Virus record (IMG/VR): IMGVR_UViG_3300046450_000984 | Span: 1 to 32,788 of that record | Length of the DNA stretch: 32,788 nucleotides | Strand: one strand, 5' to 3' | From: a virus | Part shown: in pieces, positions 1 through 8,197 of the stretch | Position numbering within the stretch: the stretch's first letter is position 1 | Layout of the letters: every line of letters begins with the position of its first letter | Translations under genes and position numbers: made by a program | Notes under the pieces: model-generated | Databases searched by the model: none | What the model was told of the DNA's origin: nothing | What the model saw: only the letters and a program-made list of their open reading frames with translations

Positions 1-57
1 TACTTGGCGCGTGGTACGGGCAACAGACCCCGATATGGGTTCGTGTGGGGGAAATAA
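1..57 (+). CDS. C-terminal end of a very short protein cut by the window edge
   Basis: Frame 1 is open from the first base to a TAA at 55-57 and gives 18 residues ending in GFVWGK. It is followed after 14 bases by the next gene. No family is recognised. The frame matches exactly the incomplete frame at the right edge (32747-32788): if the ends are joined, one 32-residue protein results. It would then be a tiny member of the rightward early operon. The codon phase match could be chance (one in three), so this remains an inference. Confidence 0.45.
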   Translation, partial: YLARGTGNRPRYGFVWGK

Positions 58-71
58 AAGGTGGGTAAGAG

Positions 72-248
72 ATGCGTTGTGTAATCTGTGATGTGCTGCT
101 TTCAGCAAAACATAGACTTGACATATGTCAGGTTTGTAATGTAGCTGTGAGAGAAGCTAGTACAGACTACTATTTGCTCGATAGTGATACAGAATTTGTT
201 AACCTGTTGCAAAGGATAAGAAAATGCCAATCACTCGATACGGAATAG
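72..248 (+). CDS. Small zinc-ribbon protein, 58 aa
   Basis: A 58-residue frame begins MRCVICDVLLSAK and has two CxxC pairs (Cys3/Cys6 and Cys19/Cys22) 12 residues apart, the pattern of a small treble-clef or zinc-ribbon fold. Such tiny Cys4 proteins are common in the early regions of podoviruses, usually with unknown function; nucleic-acid or protein binding is the likely role. The start ATG follows a purine-rich GGTGGGTAAGAG stretch. It is the first complete gene at the left edge of the replication operon, and the next gene's Shine-Dalgarno lies about 25 bases downstream of its stop. The zinc-binding reading is inferred from the cysteine spacing only. Confidence 0.6.
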   Translation: MRCVICDVLLSAKHRLDICQVCNVAVREASTDYYLLDSDTEFVNLLQRIRKCQSLDTE

Positions 249-284
249 TGCTTTACGCGGGAAACACTTTTGGAGGACGCCTTG

Positions 285-590
285 ATGAACCGATCTGACT
301 GCCTAGACACTGCCAAGGACCTGATCAACGGAGACCGGGCACATTACTACGGTGATGCCTACGACAACCACGACCGCATCGCCCAGCTCTGGAACGCATA
401 TCTCCAGTGGGACTACGAGCTTTCTGTCAAGGATGTTATAGCCATGATGGTTATGCTCAAGGTGGCACGTTTGCGCCACACTGCGACACATGATAGCTTC
501 GTTGACATTTGCGGCTACGCTGCGTTGGGCTGTGAGATGACCAGCGACGAAGCTAAGGCAGTGGGGGAAGATGATGTCGGAGGCTGTTAA
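285..590 (+). CDS. DUF6378-like phage protein, 101 aa
   Basis: The start is placed at ATG 285 because a GGAGG sits at 272-276 with an 8-base spacer; an upstream in-frame TTG at 270 has no such site. The protein carries the pattern RAHYYGDAYDNHDRIAQLW, then a DVIAMMVMLKVARL helix and a DSFVDICGYAALGCE C-terminal helix. This order (YG...NH..RIA.LW, MM.LK.AR, D..VDI.GY..L) is that of the small all-alpha phage family I know as DUF6378, which resembles MazG-like folds but lacks a demonstrated activity. It precedes the primase-helicase and overlaps it by 17 bases, so translational coupling is likely. Family assignment is from memory of the motif pattern. Confidence 0.7.
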   Translation: MNRSDCLDTAKDLINGDRAHYYGDAYDNHDRIAQLWNAYLQWDYELSVKDVIAMMVMLKVARLRHTATHDSFVDICGYAALGCEMTSDEAKAVGEDDVGGC

Positions 591-2190
591 AATCCACCAG
601 GCCTGTCCTGATTGCGGGTCTACTGACGCATTAGCCATCTACGTTGACCATACCTACTGCTTCTCCTGCGAGGCGGTAGCTGCGTCTGGCGGCGTCACTG
701 ACTTGGAAAGCTACAAGCGCATGAAACATGATCTCCCGTGGGAAAGCCGAGGCATCAGCCCAGCGGTGCGAGACTTCTACAACGTCAGTGTGAGCGCAGA
801 CGGTAGTCGAGTGGAGTTTCCTTACTATTCTAAGGAAGGACACACGGCTAAGAAGGTGCGCGAAGAAGGCAAGGACTACTTCACCGAGGGTGAGTTTAGT
901 AAGTGCGATATCTTCGGTCTGCATACGCTTGACAAGGCTGGCCCCCAACGTGGCAGCACGGTGATCGTCACCGAGGGCGAAGCAGACGCCTTGGCCGCGT
1001 TTCAGCTAGCCAACCGCGTCAGCCCCGAAGCCATCACGATTACCACGGAACGGTCTAGGTCTCTGGTCCCCGTGTTCTCTATTAAGTCAGGGGCCAGAAG
1101 CGCGGAGCGTGACTTTAAGAACTTCCTGCCCACTCTGGAAGAGTTTGACCGAGTGTTCATATGCTTCGACAACGACGAGCAGGGCAAGTCTGCGGCAGAG
1201 AAGGCAGCTAGGTTGATCAGCCCCGGCAAGGCGTATGTGGTCTCGCTCGAACATAAAGACGCCTGCGAGTATTCTCGCAAGCTCCTACAGACTGAGTTTC
1301 TAGCGCACCTAAAGGCAGCTAAGTGTTATACACCCAGCGGCATTCTGAATGCGTCAGACAATTTCGAGGGGCTATGGGCAGAGCAGAACATCAGGAGCTT
1401 GCCCTTCCCGTTTGCCAAGCTACAGGAAAAGACCTTGGGCACCAGAGCGCGAGAGATCGTGACCTGGGCCGCTGGTACGGGCGTTGGTAAGAGCAGCATT
1501 CTGCGCGAGTTGCAGCACTACTACATCAAGAAAACAGACACCAAAATCGGCGTCATTGCTCTGGAGGAGAGCGTGGACCGTACACGGCGCGGTATTCTTG
1601 CCGTGGAGGCCAACGACAGACTGCACCTTAACGAAGTATTCGCCAAGTATTCCAAAGAACAGATCAAGAAATACTTTGATGCTACTTTGGGCACCGGGCG
1701 TGTCTACTTGTACGACCACTTTGGCTCTATGCGGATAGAAGACCTGCTCGCCAGGGTTAGGTACATGGTAGTTGGCCTCGATTGTCGCATCATTTTCATC
1801 GACCATTTGAGCATCCTTGTTTCAGGATTGGAAATAACGGACGAGCGCAAGGCCATCGACCGCACGATGACCATGCTGCGGCAGCTTACGGAGGAGACCG
1901 GCTGTTGCATTCACTTGGTAACTCACCTGAGACGGCTGGGCACAGACCGCTCTCATGAAGAGGGCATGGAGGTCAACTTGGGGCACCTACGCGGCTCTCA
2001 CGGCATTGCCCAGATCAGCGACACGGTTGTTGCGATGGAGCGCGACACCCAGAGCGACGATCCGGTGGTCTCGAACACGGTGACGCTGCGCGTTCTCAAG
2101 TGTCGCTACACTGGCGATGTAGGCGAGGCTGGTAAATTGTTCTATGACAAGAAAAGTGGTAGATTAGAGCACATGACTGAAGAATTCTAA
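574..2190 (+). CDS. T7 gp4-like DNA primase-helicase
   Basis: This 538-residue protein should make RNA primers and unwind DNA at the phage fork. In order it has a Cys4 zinc ribbon (CPDC and CFSC, the latter about 18 residues on), a TOPRIM domain with TEGEADALAAF near residue 135 and CFDNDEQGKSA near 200, and a RecA-like DnaB-type helicase with Walker A GTGVGKSS around residue 302-309, a Walker B region IIFIDHLSIL and the motif LVTHLRR. Length and order match T7 gp4. Two adjacent ATGs (571 and 574) are possible; 574 leaves a better gap after GGGGGAAG. The TOPRIM domain has extra residues between the glutamate strand and the SGARSAERDF segment compared with T7 gp4. Confidence 0.95.
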   Translation: MSEAVKIHQACPDCGSTDALAIYVDHTYCFSCEAVAASGGVTDLESYKRMKHDLPWESRGISPAVRDFYNVSVSADGSRVEFPYYSKEGHTAKKVREEGKDYFTEGEFSKCDIFGLHTLDKAGPQRGSTVIVTEGEADALAAFQLANRVSPEAITITTERSRSLVPVFSIKSGARSAERDFKNFLPTLEEFDRVFICFDNDEQGKSAAEKAARLISPGKAYVVSLEHKDACEYSRKLLQTEFLAHLKAAKCYTPSGILNASDNFEGLWAEQNIRSLPFPFAKLQEKTLGTRAREIVTWAAGTGVGKSSILRELQHYYIKKTDTKIGVIALEESVDRTRRGILAVEANDRLHLNEVFAKYSKEQIKKYFDATLGTGRVYLYDHFGSMRIEDLLARVRYMVVGLDCRIIFIDHLSILVSGLEITDERKAIDRTMTMLRQLTEETGCCIHLVTHLRRLGTDRSHEEGMEVNLGHLRGSHGIAQISDTVVAMERDTQSDDPVVSNTVTLRVLKCRYTGDVGEAGKLFYDKKSGRLEHMTEEF

Positions 2191-2224
2191 ACATAAGAGC
2201 AGCCAAGGGCGGGAAGGAATACGG

Positions 2225-2872
2225 ATGAAGGTGGAATTTATCGACAGAATGGGTAGCGACCTGTCCGTGGTCAATGCAGCTCGCGTATCTTTTGACAGCG
2301 CGTCTAAGCAGCTTACAGACCGTGACAATAAGCTTATCAATTATCTAGCTGAGCATAACCACTGGACCCCTTTTGCCCATACCTGCCTCACTCTGATGAT
2401 CGAGGCCCCCATCTACGTTGCGCGTCAGCTTGGCAAGCACCAGGTAGGATTGGTCTGGAACGAAGTTTCTCGCAGGTACGTTGACTATAAACCTAGCTTA
2501 GACAAACCTGAGCAGTGGCGCAAACGCGCAGATAACAAGAAGCAGGGGTCTATGGCAGTATCCATCACAGCCCCTTCAATAGCTGAGTGTATTTTGGAAG
2601 ATGTTTCTTTCATGTCTCGCAAGGCATATGACGATCTACTTGCTCTGAACGTGTGCCCTGAGCAAGCCAGAATGGTACTGCCTCAAGCTATGTTGACAAA
2701 ATGGTATTGGACGGGTTCCCTTTTCTCTTTTAGTCGTGTATGCTCTCTGAGACTTAAAGAAGATACTCAAATGGAAACTCGCTTAGTCGCAAAGGAAATA
2801 TCCAACATTTGCCAGAGCAAGTTTCCGGTAAGCTGGAAGGCATTGACCGGACAATGGGAAAAAGCTGCGTAA
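2225..2872 (+). CDS. thyX: Flavin-dependent thymidylate synthase ThyX
   Basis: ThyX converts dUMP to dTMP with methylene-tetrahydrofolate, FAD and NADPH, feeding phage DNA synthesis. The 215-residue protein shows the ThyX order: an HWTPFAH segment near residue 46, the signature region around 68-85, and a C-terminal RMVLPQAMLT followed by LRLKEDTQMETR. The classical RHRxxSxNExSxRY signature is altered: the RHR is KHQ (71-73), while NEVSRRY with Ser82, Arg84 and Tyr85 is kept. I recall similar KHQ forms in marine phages. The start has a strong GGAAGGA just upstream. It lies 34 bases after the primase and overlaps the polymerase gene by 19 bases. Confidence 0.93.
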   Translation: MKVEFIDRMGSDLSVVNAARVSFDSASKQLTDRDNKLINYLAEHNHWTPFAHTCLTLMIEAPIYVARQLGKHQVGLVWNEVSRRYVDYKPSLDKPEQWRKRADNKKQGSMAVSITAPSIAECILEDVSFMSRKAYDDLLALNVCPEQARMVLPQAMLTKWYWTGSLFSFSRVCSLRLKEDTQMETRLVAKEISNICQSKFPVSWKALTGQWEKAA

Positions 2873-4485
2873 TCGACATCGAGACAGATGGCCTGAAGCC
2901 TACCAAGATACACTGCTTGGTAGTTTTGGATACCGAAACAGGCAAGGGACGGGTATTTGAATCAGGTGTATTTGTTCAAACTTATCTTGATACTTTTGCA
3001 ACAATCATAGCTCACAACGGGTGCAGCTACGACTTCCCAGTGTTGAAGAAACTCTGGAGCGTAGACATTCCGTTTGAGAAGCAGGTGGACACTGTAGTTA
3101 TGTCTCGCCTGTTCATGCCGGATCGTGAGAAGGGTCATAGCCTAGAAGCTTGGGGAGAACGCTTAGGGTTTCCCAAGGCTAAGTACGAAGGCGGCTGGCA
3201 AGAATACTCCGAAGAGATGCTGGCCTACTGCAAGCAGGACACCCGCGTCTGCGCTAGGGTTTACTCTGTACTGCTGGAGGACCAGAAGAATTTCTCAGAG
3301 AAATCTGTGCGCGACGAGCATAGAATGCAAATCCTGGCGGAACAGGTACAGGACCACGGCTTTCGCTTCAACGTCCCGGCTGCGCTCGACCTGTATAATT
3401 CTCTTATGACTGAGCAGCGGAATATCTCGAAAAAGATGCAGGAAGTTTTCCCGCCAGCCGTAGTCCAGCTCAAGACCAAGATCAAGTATATCCCCTTCAA
3501 CCCAGCCAGTCGTAAGCAGATAGGCGAGCGGCTTATCCCGCTAGGCTGGAAGCCAAGAGCCTATACTGAAACAGGTTTGCCCAAGGTTGATGAGTACGCC
3601 TTGGAAGCTTGCAACATACCAGAAGCCGCTGTCTTGGCCCGGTACTTCATGCTCCAGAAACGTACAGGTATGCTCGACTCTTGGATCAAAGCTGCTAATT
3701 CAGATAACCGAGTCCGCTGCAACTACCACACGCTTGGTGCTGTGACCAACCGTATGTCCTGTTCCAGTCCAAATCTCCAGCAAATCCCCTCGCTGCGTAA
3801 ACCCTACGGGCTAGAGTGCCGCCAGCTCTGGAAGGCAGAGTTGGGCAACAAGCTCATAGATACGGATGCCCAGGGACTTGAGCTGCGGGTCTTGGCCCAC
3901 TACGTTAACGACCCTGCCTATACCGCTGAGATACTAGACGGCGATATCCACACAGCCAACCAGAAGATGGCTGGCCTAGAGACTAGGGACCAGGCGAAGA
4001 CTTTTATCTATGCTTTACTATATGGCGCAGGGGCCGCCAAAATAGGCACCGTGGTGGGAGGCTCTGCGAGCGATGGTAAGAGACTAAGGGACCGCTTCCT
4101 GGCCAACCTACCCGCCTTTAATCGCTTTCAGAGGGCTGTTTTGAGCAAGGCTAAGAGCGGGGGAGTTTTGAAGGCTATCGACGGGCGCTTGCTGAGGGTC
4201 AGACACCCACACGCTGCTGTCAATACCCTGATCCAAGGTTCATCTGCGGTGCTGATGAAGAAGTGGTTCTTGTACACCGATTACCTGTTAAATAAGAAGG
4301 ACGCAAGGGCTGCTATAGTCGCAATGGTCCACGATGAAATGGTCATAGAAACCTCTATTTCCACTATTGAACTTTCGAGTGAGTGTGTTAAACTAGGTAT
4401 ATCACAAGTTAACAAATCATACGGGCTAAGATGCCCTCTTGGTTGTGATGTTAAGATAGGAAACAACTGGAGCGAGATACACTGA
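2854..4485 (+). CDS. Family A (T7-like) DNA polymerase with 3'-5' exonuclease
   Basis: This is the replicative polymerase, 543 residues from the ATG at 2854; an in-frame ATG at 2809 would lie deeper in thyX and adds residues before the exonuclease motif. Exonuclease motifs are DIETDG (Asp8, Glu10), AHNGCSYDF (Asp60) and YCKQD (Tyr125, Asp129). Polymerase motifs are A, TDAQGLELR (Asp338); B, RDQAKTFIYALLYGAG (Arg378, Lys382, Tyr386); and C, VHDEM (Asp494, Glu495). Tyr386 is the equivalent of T7 Tyr526, the nucleotide-selecting position that is Phe in E. coli Pol I. No central DnaJ-like zinc insert is seen. It ends in TGATG with the next gene. Confidence 0.96.
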   Translation: MGKSCVIDIETDGLKPTKIHCLVVLDTETGKGRVFESGVFVQTYLDTFATIIAHNGCSYDFPVLKKLWSVDIPFEKQVDTVVMSRLFMPDREKGHSLEAWGERLGFPKAKYEGGWQEYSEEMLAYCKQDTRVCARVYSVLLEDQKNFSEKSVRDEHRMQILAEQVQDHGFRFNVPAALDLYNSLMTEQRNISKKMQEVFPPAVVQLKTKIKYIPFNPASRKQIGERLIPLGWKPRAYTETGLPKVDEYALEACNIPEAAVLARYFMLQKRTGMLDSWIKAANSDNRVRCNYHTLGAVTNRMSCSSPNLQQIPSLRKPYGLECRQLWKAELGNKLIDTDAQGLELRVLAHYVNDPAYTAEILDGDIHTANQKMAGLETRDQAKTFIYALLYGAGAAKIGTVVGGSASDGKRLRDRFLANLPAFNRFQRAVLSKAKSGGVLKAIDGRLLRVRHPHAAVNTLIQGSSAVLMKKWFLYTDYLLNKKDARAAIVAMVHDEMVIETSISTIELSSECVKLGISQVNKSYGLRCPLGCDVKIGNNWSEIH

Positions 4486-4934
4486 TGGCTAATAATATAG
4501 GATACCTCGAAGGCGTGATGCACTATGCTTTTATCTTCGAGAAGAAGGACAAGTATGATCGCTGGAGCGTGGCACTTGTGCTTGAAGGTGATCAGATTAA
4601 AAACGCGAAGAAGTTTGGAGTTAAAATCAACCAGAGTGAGGATAAGTACGACGGTCTTCCGCACGTTCAGCTGAAGAGCGGTTTTCAGCCTAAACTCTTT
4701 AATGCTGACGATACCGACTACTCCGGCCCGACCATGCTGGCTAACGGTAGTCGCGGCGTTGTAAGGATTACCCAACGCCCTTACGACAACAAGTTCGGCA
4801 AGGGTATTACCACCTACATGAATGCTGTTAAGATTACCAAGCCTATTGAGTATCAGAGTGAAGAAGGCTCTGGTAGTTTTGGCAGCGACTCTGAAGAAAA
4901 CATCTTTACCGAGAACAAGGCAGATGAATTCTAA
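4485..4934 (+). CDS. Single-stranded DNA-binding protein (gp2.5-like)
   Basis: The 149-residue product has a beta-rich core, including GYLEGVMHYAFIFEKKDKYD, a run rich in Lys and aromatic residues, and a very acidic C-terminal tail that ends in aromatic DEF. This layout is that of phage SSBs such as T7 gp2.5, whose acidic tail recruits polymerase and helicase. Sequence identity to gp2.5 is not obvious, so the call rests on the tail, the length and the place directly after DNA polymerase with a 1-base TGATG overlap. It would coat single-stranded DNA and help recombination. It overlaps the endonuclease gene by 11 bases. Confidence 0.8.
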   Translation: MANNIGYLEGVMHYAFIFEKKDKYDRWSVALVLEGDQIKNAKKFGVKINQSEDKYDGLPHVQLKSGFQPKLFNADDTDYSGPTMLANGSRGVVRITQRPYDNKFGKGITTYMNAVKITKPIEYQSEEGSGSFGSDSEENIFTENKADEF

Positions 4935-5574
4935 GACCCCTGACCAAGATTATGGGCATTGGGATACTGACCTGGTAGGCGAGTTTCACCCGGAGGATCA
5001 TCTGGGTTTCGTCTACCAGATCACCCGTCTTGACTCTGGACGTTCTTACATAGGTTGCAAGCACCTGTGGAAGTACTCCAAAGGCAAGCGGAAAGCTGCA
5101 AGCGAGTGGCGTAACTACGTAAGCAGCAGCAACTATCTCAAGCCTGAAATCAAGGAGCTTGGAAAAGAAGCATTCTCTTTCAAAATCCTGATGCTCTGTG
5201 ATAACAAGCGAAACCTGTACTACAACGAACTCAAACTACAGGTAGAGCTGGGCGTCCTAGAAGACGACGATTATTACAACGCCAACATAGGCGGCATAAG
5301 ATTTTACCGTCCGGTTAGAAGTTATCTTAACCCTGAGCTGAGAGCTAAGCTTAGTGCTAATGCGAGGGGCATTGATAACGGCAGATACCACGGCCCGTTC
5401 ACTGTTACGTTTAAGAACGGAACGGCTATCAGGGTAGAAGATAAAACCCTGAAGGACTTTTGCGAAGAGAACGGTCTTAGCACATCTTCCCTGTACAGGG
5501 TTCGGAAGGGTCAGAGAAAAACTCACAAAGGTATAATCAAGGTGGAATATGACAATGAACTCAAAGAAAATTGA
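4924..5574 (+). CDS. GIY-YIG family endonuclease with NUMOD-like C-terminus
   Basis: From ATG 4924 the protein is 216 residues. The N-terminal half shows a GIY-YIG nuclease pattern: GFVYQI (28-33) and SYIGC (41-45), an Arg/Lys-rich helix, FSFKIL, then NELKLQ with Glu102 in the place of the metal-binding glutamate, and YNANIGG. The C-terminal part, with LKDFCEENGLSTSSLYRVRKG and HKGI, looks like a nuclease-associated modular DNA-binding helix (NUMOD type). Such proteins are often called homing or Seg-like endonucleases. Here it sits within the replication operon between SSB and exonuclease, where T7 has the endonuclease I gene, so a role in recombination or host DNA breakdown is equally possible. 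Start chosen for AAGGCAG and the short overlap. Confidence 0.78.
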   Translation: MNSKTPDQDYGHWDTDLVGEFHPEDHLGFVYQITRLDSGRSYIGCKHLWKYSKGKRKAASEWRNYVSSSNYLKPEIKELGKEAFSFKILMLCDNKRNLYYNELKLQVELGVLEDDDYYNANIGGIRFYRPVRSYLNPELRAKLSANARGIDNGRYHGPFTVTFKNGTAIRVEDKTLKDFCEENGLSTSSLYRVRKGQRKTHKGIIKVEYDNELKEN

Positions 5575-6400
5575 TAATCTAGTAGAAGATATCTACACTC
5601 TTCTCCAGACAGGCACTAAGAAACCCAATCAGGAATTCCTGTTTGGCATGGCTGTCTCTATCATGGAGAGCGTTAGACGCCAGCTCTGGATGTCCACAGC
5701 TGGTAGCTCTCCCGCTCTCCGTATGTCCAACATTGGCAAACCGTGCAGCAGGTCCCTCTGGTACGACTTGAACGGCGATGATCAAGCTGAAGCGTTTTCT
5801 TCTCCGACCAAACTCAAGTTTATGTTTGGCGATATCGTTGAAGCCCTGATCCTCTACTTGGCCAAAGAGGCCGGTCATAAGGTAGAAGGCCAGCAACAAG
5901 AGATCGCAATCGACGGCATCAAAGGACACCTCGATGCCATCATCGACGGCGAGTTGGTTGATGTGAAGTCTGCCAGCTCGTTCAGCATGAAGAAGTTTAA
6001 GGACGGTACATTACCTGATGACGATGCCTTTGGCTATATCAGCCAGATCAGCGGCTATGCTAACGCGCTTGGCAAGACTCAAGGAACCTTTCTGGCGGTT
6101 GACAAGAGCAGTGGCGAACTAGCAACATACACGCATACGGAAATCGAAGACACCAGCGAGCGTATCGCTAAGGTGAGGGCTGACGTTGCTCTCAAAGCCC
6201 CGCCGGACCGCCCCTTTGAACCTGTCAATGATCGTAATACCGGCAAGCCTAAGCTAGGTGTCAACTGCTCATACTGCTCGCACAAAAAGACCTGTTGGGC
6301 TAACCCTGGGCTTGACCTGAAGTTTAGGTCAGGTAGGCCGGTGTTCTTTGTAAAAAGCGAAGACGGTGAATTTCCAGACTCTTCAACCGACCGCTTCTAA
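5549..6400 (+). CDS. PD-(D/E)XK exonuclease, Cas4/RecB-like, with probable Fe-S cluster
   Basis: The 283-residue protein has the RecB/Cas4-type nuclease core: an early Cys66 in GKPCSRSLW, GHLDAIIDG with Asp129, ELVDVKSAS with Asp138 and Lys140, and the QISGYA motif with Gln166. Near the C-terminus are Cys240, Cys243 and Cys249 in NCSYCSHKKTC. One early cysteine plus three late ones is the arrangement that binds a 4Fe-4S cluster in Cas4 and AddB, so a cluster is likely here. It probably fills the role of T7 gp6, degrading DNA ends in recombination and host DNA recycling. ATG 5555 is an alternative start with a better gap from AAGGTGGA. It overlaps the preceding gene by 26 bases. Confidence 0.85.
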   Translation: MTMNSKKIDNLVEDIYTLLQTGTKKPNQEFLFGMAVSIMESVRRQLWMSTAGSSPALRMSNIGKPCSRSLWYDLNGDDQAEAFSSPTKLKFMFGDIVEALILYLAKEAGHKVEGQQQEIAIDGIKGHLDAIIDGELVDVKSASSFSMKKFKDGTLPDDDAFGYISQISGYANALGKTQGTFLAVDKSSGELATYTHTEIEDTSERIAKVRADVALKAPPDRPFEPVNDRNTGKPKLGVNCSYCSHKKTCWANPGLDLKFRSGRPVFFVKSEDGEFPDSSTDRF

Positions 6401-6411
6401 GGGAAACGTAA

Positions 6412-8094
6412 ATGAGCTTTAAGTCCAACGAAAATCCTATGTTTCGCTCGAAGTTTAGCGAAGACATCTTCAAGCACAAGTACGCTCACGAAGAATGTTA
6501 CACTTGGTCCTCTCTAGCCCGCACTCTGGTCAAGGATGTGTGCGGCGATGTAATGTCCAACGACGAGATCGACGAGCTGACCAACATGATCACTCAGCTC
6601 AAGTTTATCCCAGGAGGTCGCTACCTCTACTACGCTGGTCGCCCTAACAAGTTCTTCAACAACTGCTACCTGCTCCGCGCAGAGGAGGACAGTAGGGAAG
6701 ACTGGGCGCAACTGTCTTGGAAGTCCGAGTCCTGCCTGATGACAGGCGGCGGCATTGGCGTGGACTACAGCGTCTATCGTCCCAAGGGCAGCGTTGTCAA
6801 TAAGACAGGTGGCTTTGCCAGCGGTCCTATTCCCAAGATGGAAATGATCAACGAGATTGGGCGACGAGTCATGCAGGGCGGGTCTAGACGGTCTGCTATC
6901 TACGCCAGCTTGAACTGGAAGCATAACGATATTGAAGACTTCTTGGCTGCTAAGAACTGGTACGATATGCCAATAGGCTCCACTGGTTTCAACATTGGAC
7001 AGGTTAAGGAGCAGGACTTCAACTACAGCGCCCCTCTGGACATGACCAACATTAGCGTCAACTATGATACCGAGTGGCTTCTCAGCTACTGGCGCACGGG
7101 CGATGTAGGGAATGTCTTTAAGAAGAACGTAGCCCAGGCTCTCCGTACTGCCGAGCCGGGTTTCAGCTTCAACTTCTTTGATAAGGAGAAAGAGACACTT
7201 CGTAACGCTTGCACCGAAGTCACCTCCGAAGATGACTCAGATGTCTGCAATCTAGGCTCTATCAACATGGGCCGTATAGATAGCATCAGTGAGCTTGCAG
7301 ATGTCGTGGAGCTGGCCACCAAGTTTCTGGTCTGTGGTACTCTCAAGGCTGACCTGCCGTATGATCAAGTGTATAAGACCAGGGAGAAGAACCGGCGCTT
7401 GGGCCTAGGCTTGATGGGTATACACGAGTGGCTGATCAAGCGTGGCCATCGCTACGAAGTTACCCAAGAGCTGCACCAGTGGCTCACTGTGTACAAGGGT
7501 ATTTCTGACAATACTAGCGCCTCCTTTGCCCACGATCTGTCTGTCAGCGTCCCTGTGGCCAATCGTGCCATCGCGCCGACAGGCTCCATAGGCATCCTAG
7601 CTGGCACCTCTACTGGCGTTGAGCCTATATTTGCCGTTGCATACAAGCGTAGGTATCTTAAGAGCAAGAGCCGGTGGGTCTACCAGTACGTTGTAGACAG
7701 TGCAGCTCAAGAGCTTATCGACCTGTACGGTATCGACCCCTCAAAGATCGAGTCCTCGTTAAACCTGGCAGAAGACTATGAGCGTCGAATGCAGTTCCAA
7801 GCGGATGTTCAAGACTATGTTGATATGTCGATTTCTTCCACGATCAATCTTCCTGAGTGGGGCAGCAAGCTTAATAACGAAGACACTGTTGGTGACTTTT
7901 GTAATTCTCTTGCTAGTTACGCTCACCGGCTGCGCGGATTTACAGTGTACCCCAACGCGTGTCGCGGAGGACAGCCTCTTTCTGCGGTGCCGTATTCTGA
8001 AGCTGTAGAGAAACTGGGAGAGGAATTTGAAGAGAACGTGGAGACCCACGATATATGTGAAATCACCGGGCACGGAGGATCGTGTGGCGTCTAA
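6412..8094 (+). CDS. Class II (adenosylcobalamin-dependent) ribonucleotide reductase
   Basis: The 560-residue enzyme reduces ribonucleotides to deoxyribonucleotides. Visible features are NNCYLL with Cys85, the SCLMTGGGIGVDYS glycine loop, GGSRRSA, the active-site RNACTE (Asn265, Cys267, Glu269) with redox partner Cys279 in DVCNLGSIN, and PTGSIGILAGTSTGVEPIF, typical of class II. The C-terminus holds a CEITGHGGSCGV redox pair. No small-subunit (NrdB) or glycyl-radical activase gene is present in the window, which fits the one-subunit class II enzyme needing host vitamin B12. It is shorter than most cellular class II enzymes. It follows the exonuclease by 11 bases and overlaps the DUF1289-like gene by 11 bases. 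Confidence 0.92.
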   Translation: MSFKSNENPMFRSKFSEDIFKHKYAHEECYTWSSLARTLVKDVCGDVMSNDEIDELTNMITQLKFIPGGRYLYYAGRPNKFFNNCYLLRAEEDSREDWAQLSWKSESCLMTGGGIGVDYSVYRPKGSVVNKTGGFASGPIPKMEMINEIGRRVMQGGSRRSAIYASLNWKHNDIEDFLAAKNWYDMPIGSTGFNIGQVKEQDFNYSAPLDMTNISVNYDTEWLLSYWRTGDVGNVFKKNVAQALRTAEPGFSFNFFDKEKETLRNACTEVTSEDDSDVCNLGSINMGRIDSISELADVVELATKFLVCGTLKADLPYDQVYKTREKNRRLGLGLMGIHEWLIKRGHRYEVTQELHQWLTVYKGISDNTSASFAHDLSVSVPVANRAIAPTGSIGILAGTSTGVEPIFAVAYKRRYLKSKSRWVYQYVVDSAAQELIDLYGIDPSKIESSLNLAEDYERRMQFQADVQDYVDMSISSTINLPEWGSKLNNEDTVGDFCNSLASYAHRLRGFTVYPNACRGGQPLSAVPYSEAVEKLGEEFEENVETHDICEITGHGGSCGV

Positions 8095-8194
8095 GTGTGT
8101 GCAGCGTTGTAAGCCGGATGATCATAGAAAGTTTTGCCTAGGTTGCGGCAGAACAATAGAAGAGATCAAAGAAGCTGGCTTGCAGCGGAGATAA
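8084..8194 (+). CDS. DUF1289-like Cys4 mini-protein, 36 aa
   Basis: A 36-residue frame starts at GTG 8084 with GGAGG at 8074-8078 and a 5-base spacer, inside the end of the RNR gene. It has four cysteines: CVQRC, then KFCLGCGRTIEEIKEAG. The pattern C-x3-C-...-C-x2-CGRT-x-EEI is that of DUF1289, a family of small cysteine-rich bacterial proteins predicted to bind iron-sulphur or zinc. Function is unknown. It is the last gene of the rightward operon, and its stop lies just before the terminator stem. Coupling to RNR by the 11-base overlap suggests co-production. Confidence 0.72.
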   Translation: MASKCVQRCKPDDHRKFCLGCGRTIEEIKEAGLQRR

Positions 8195-8197
8195 ACT

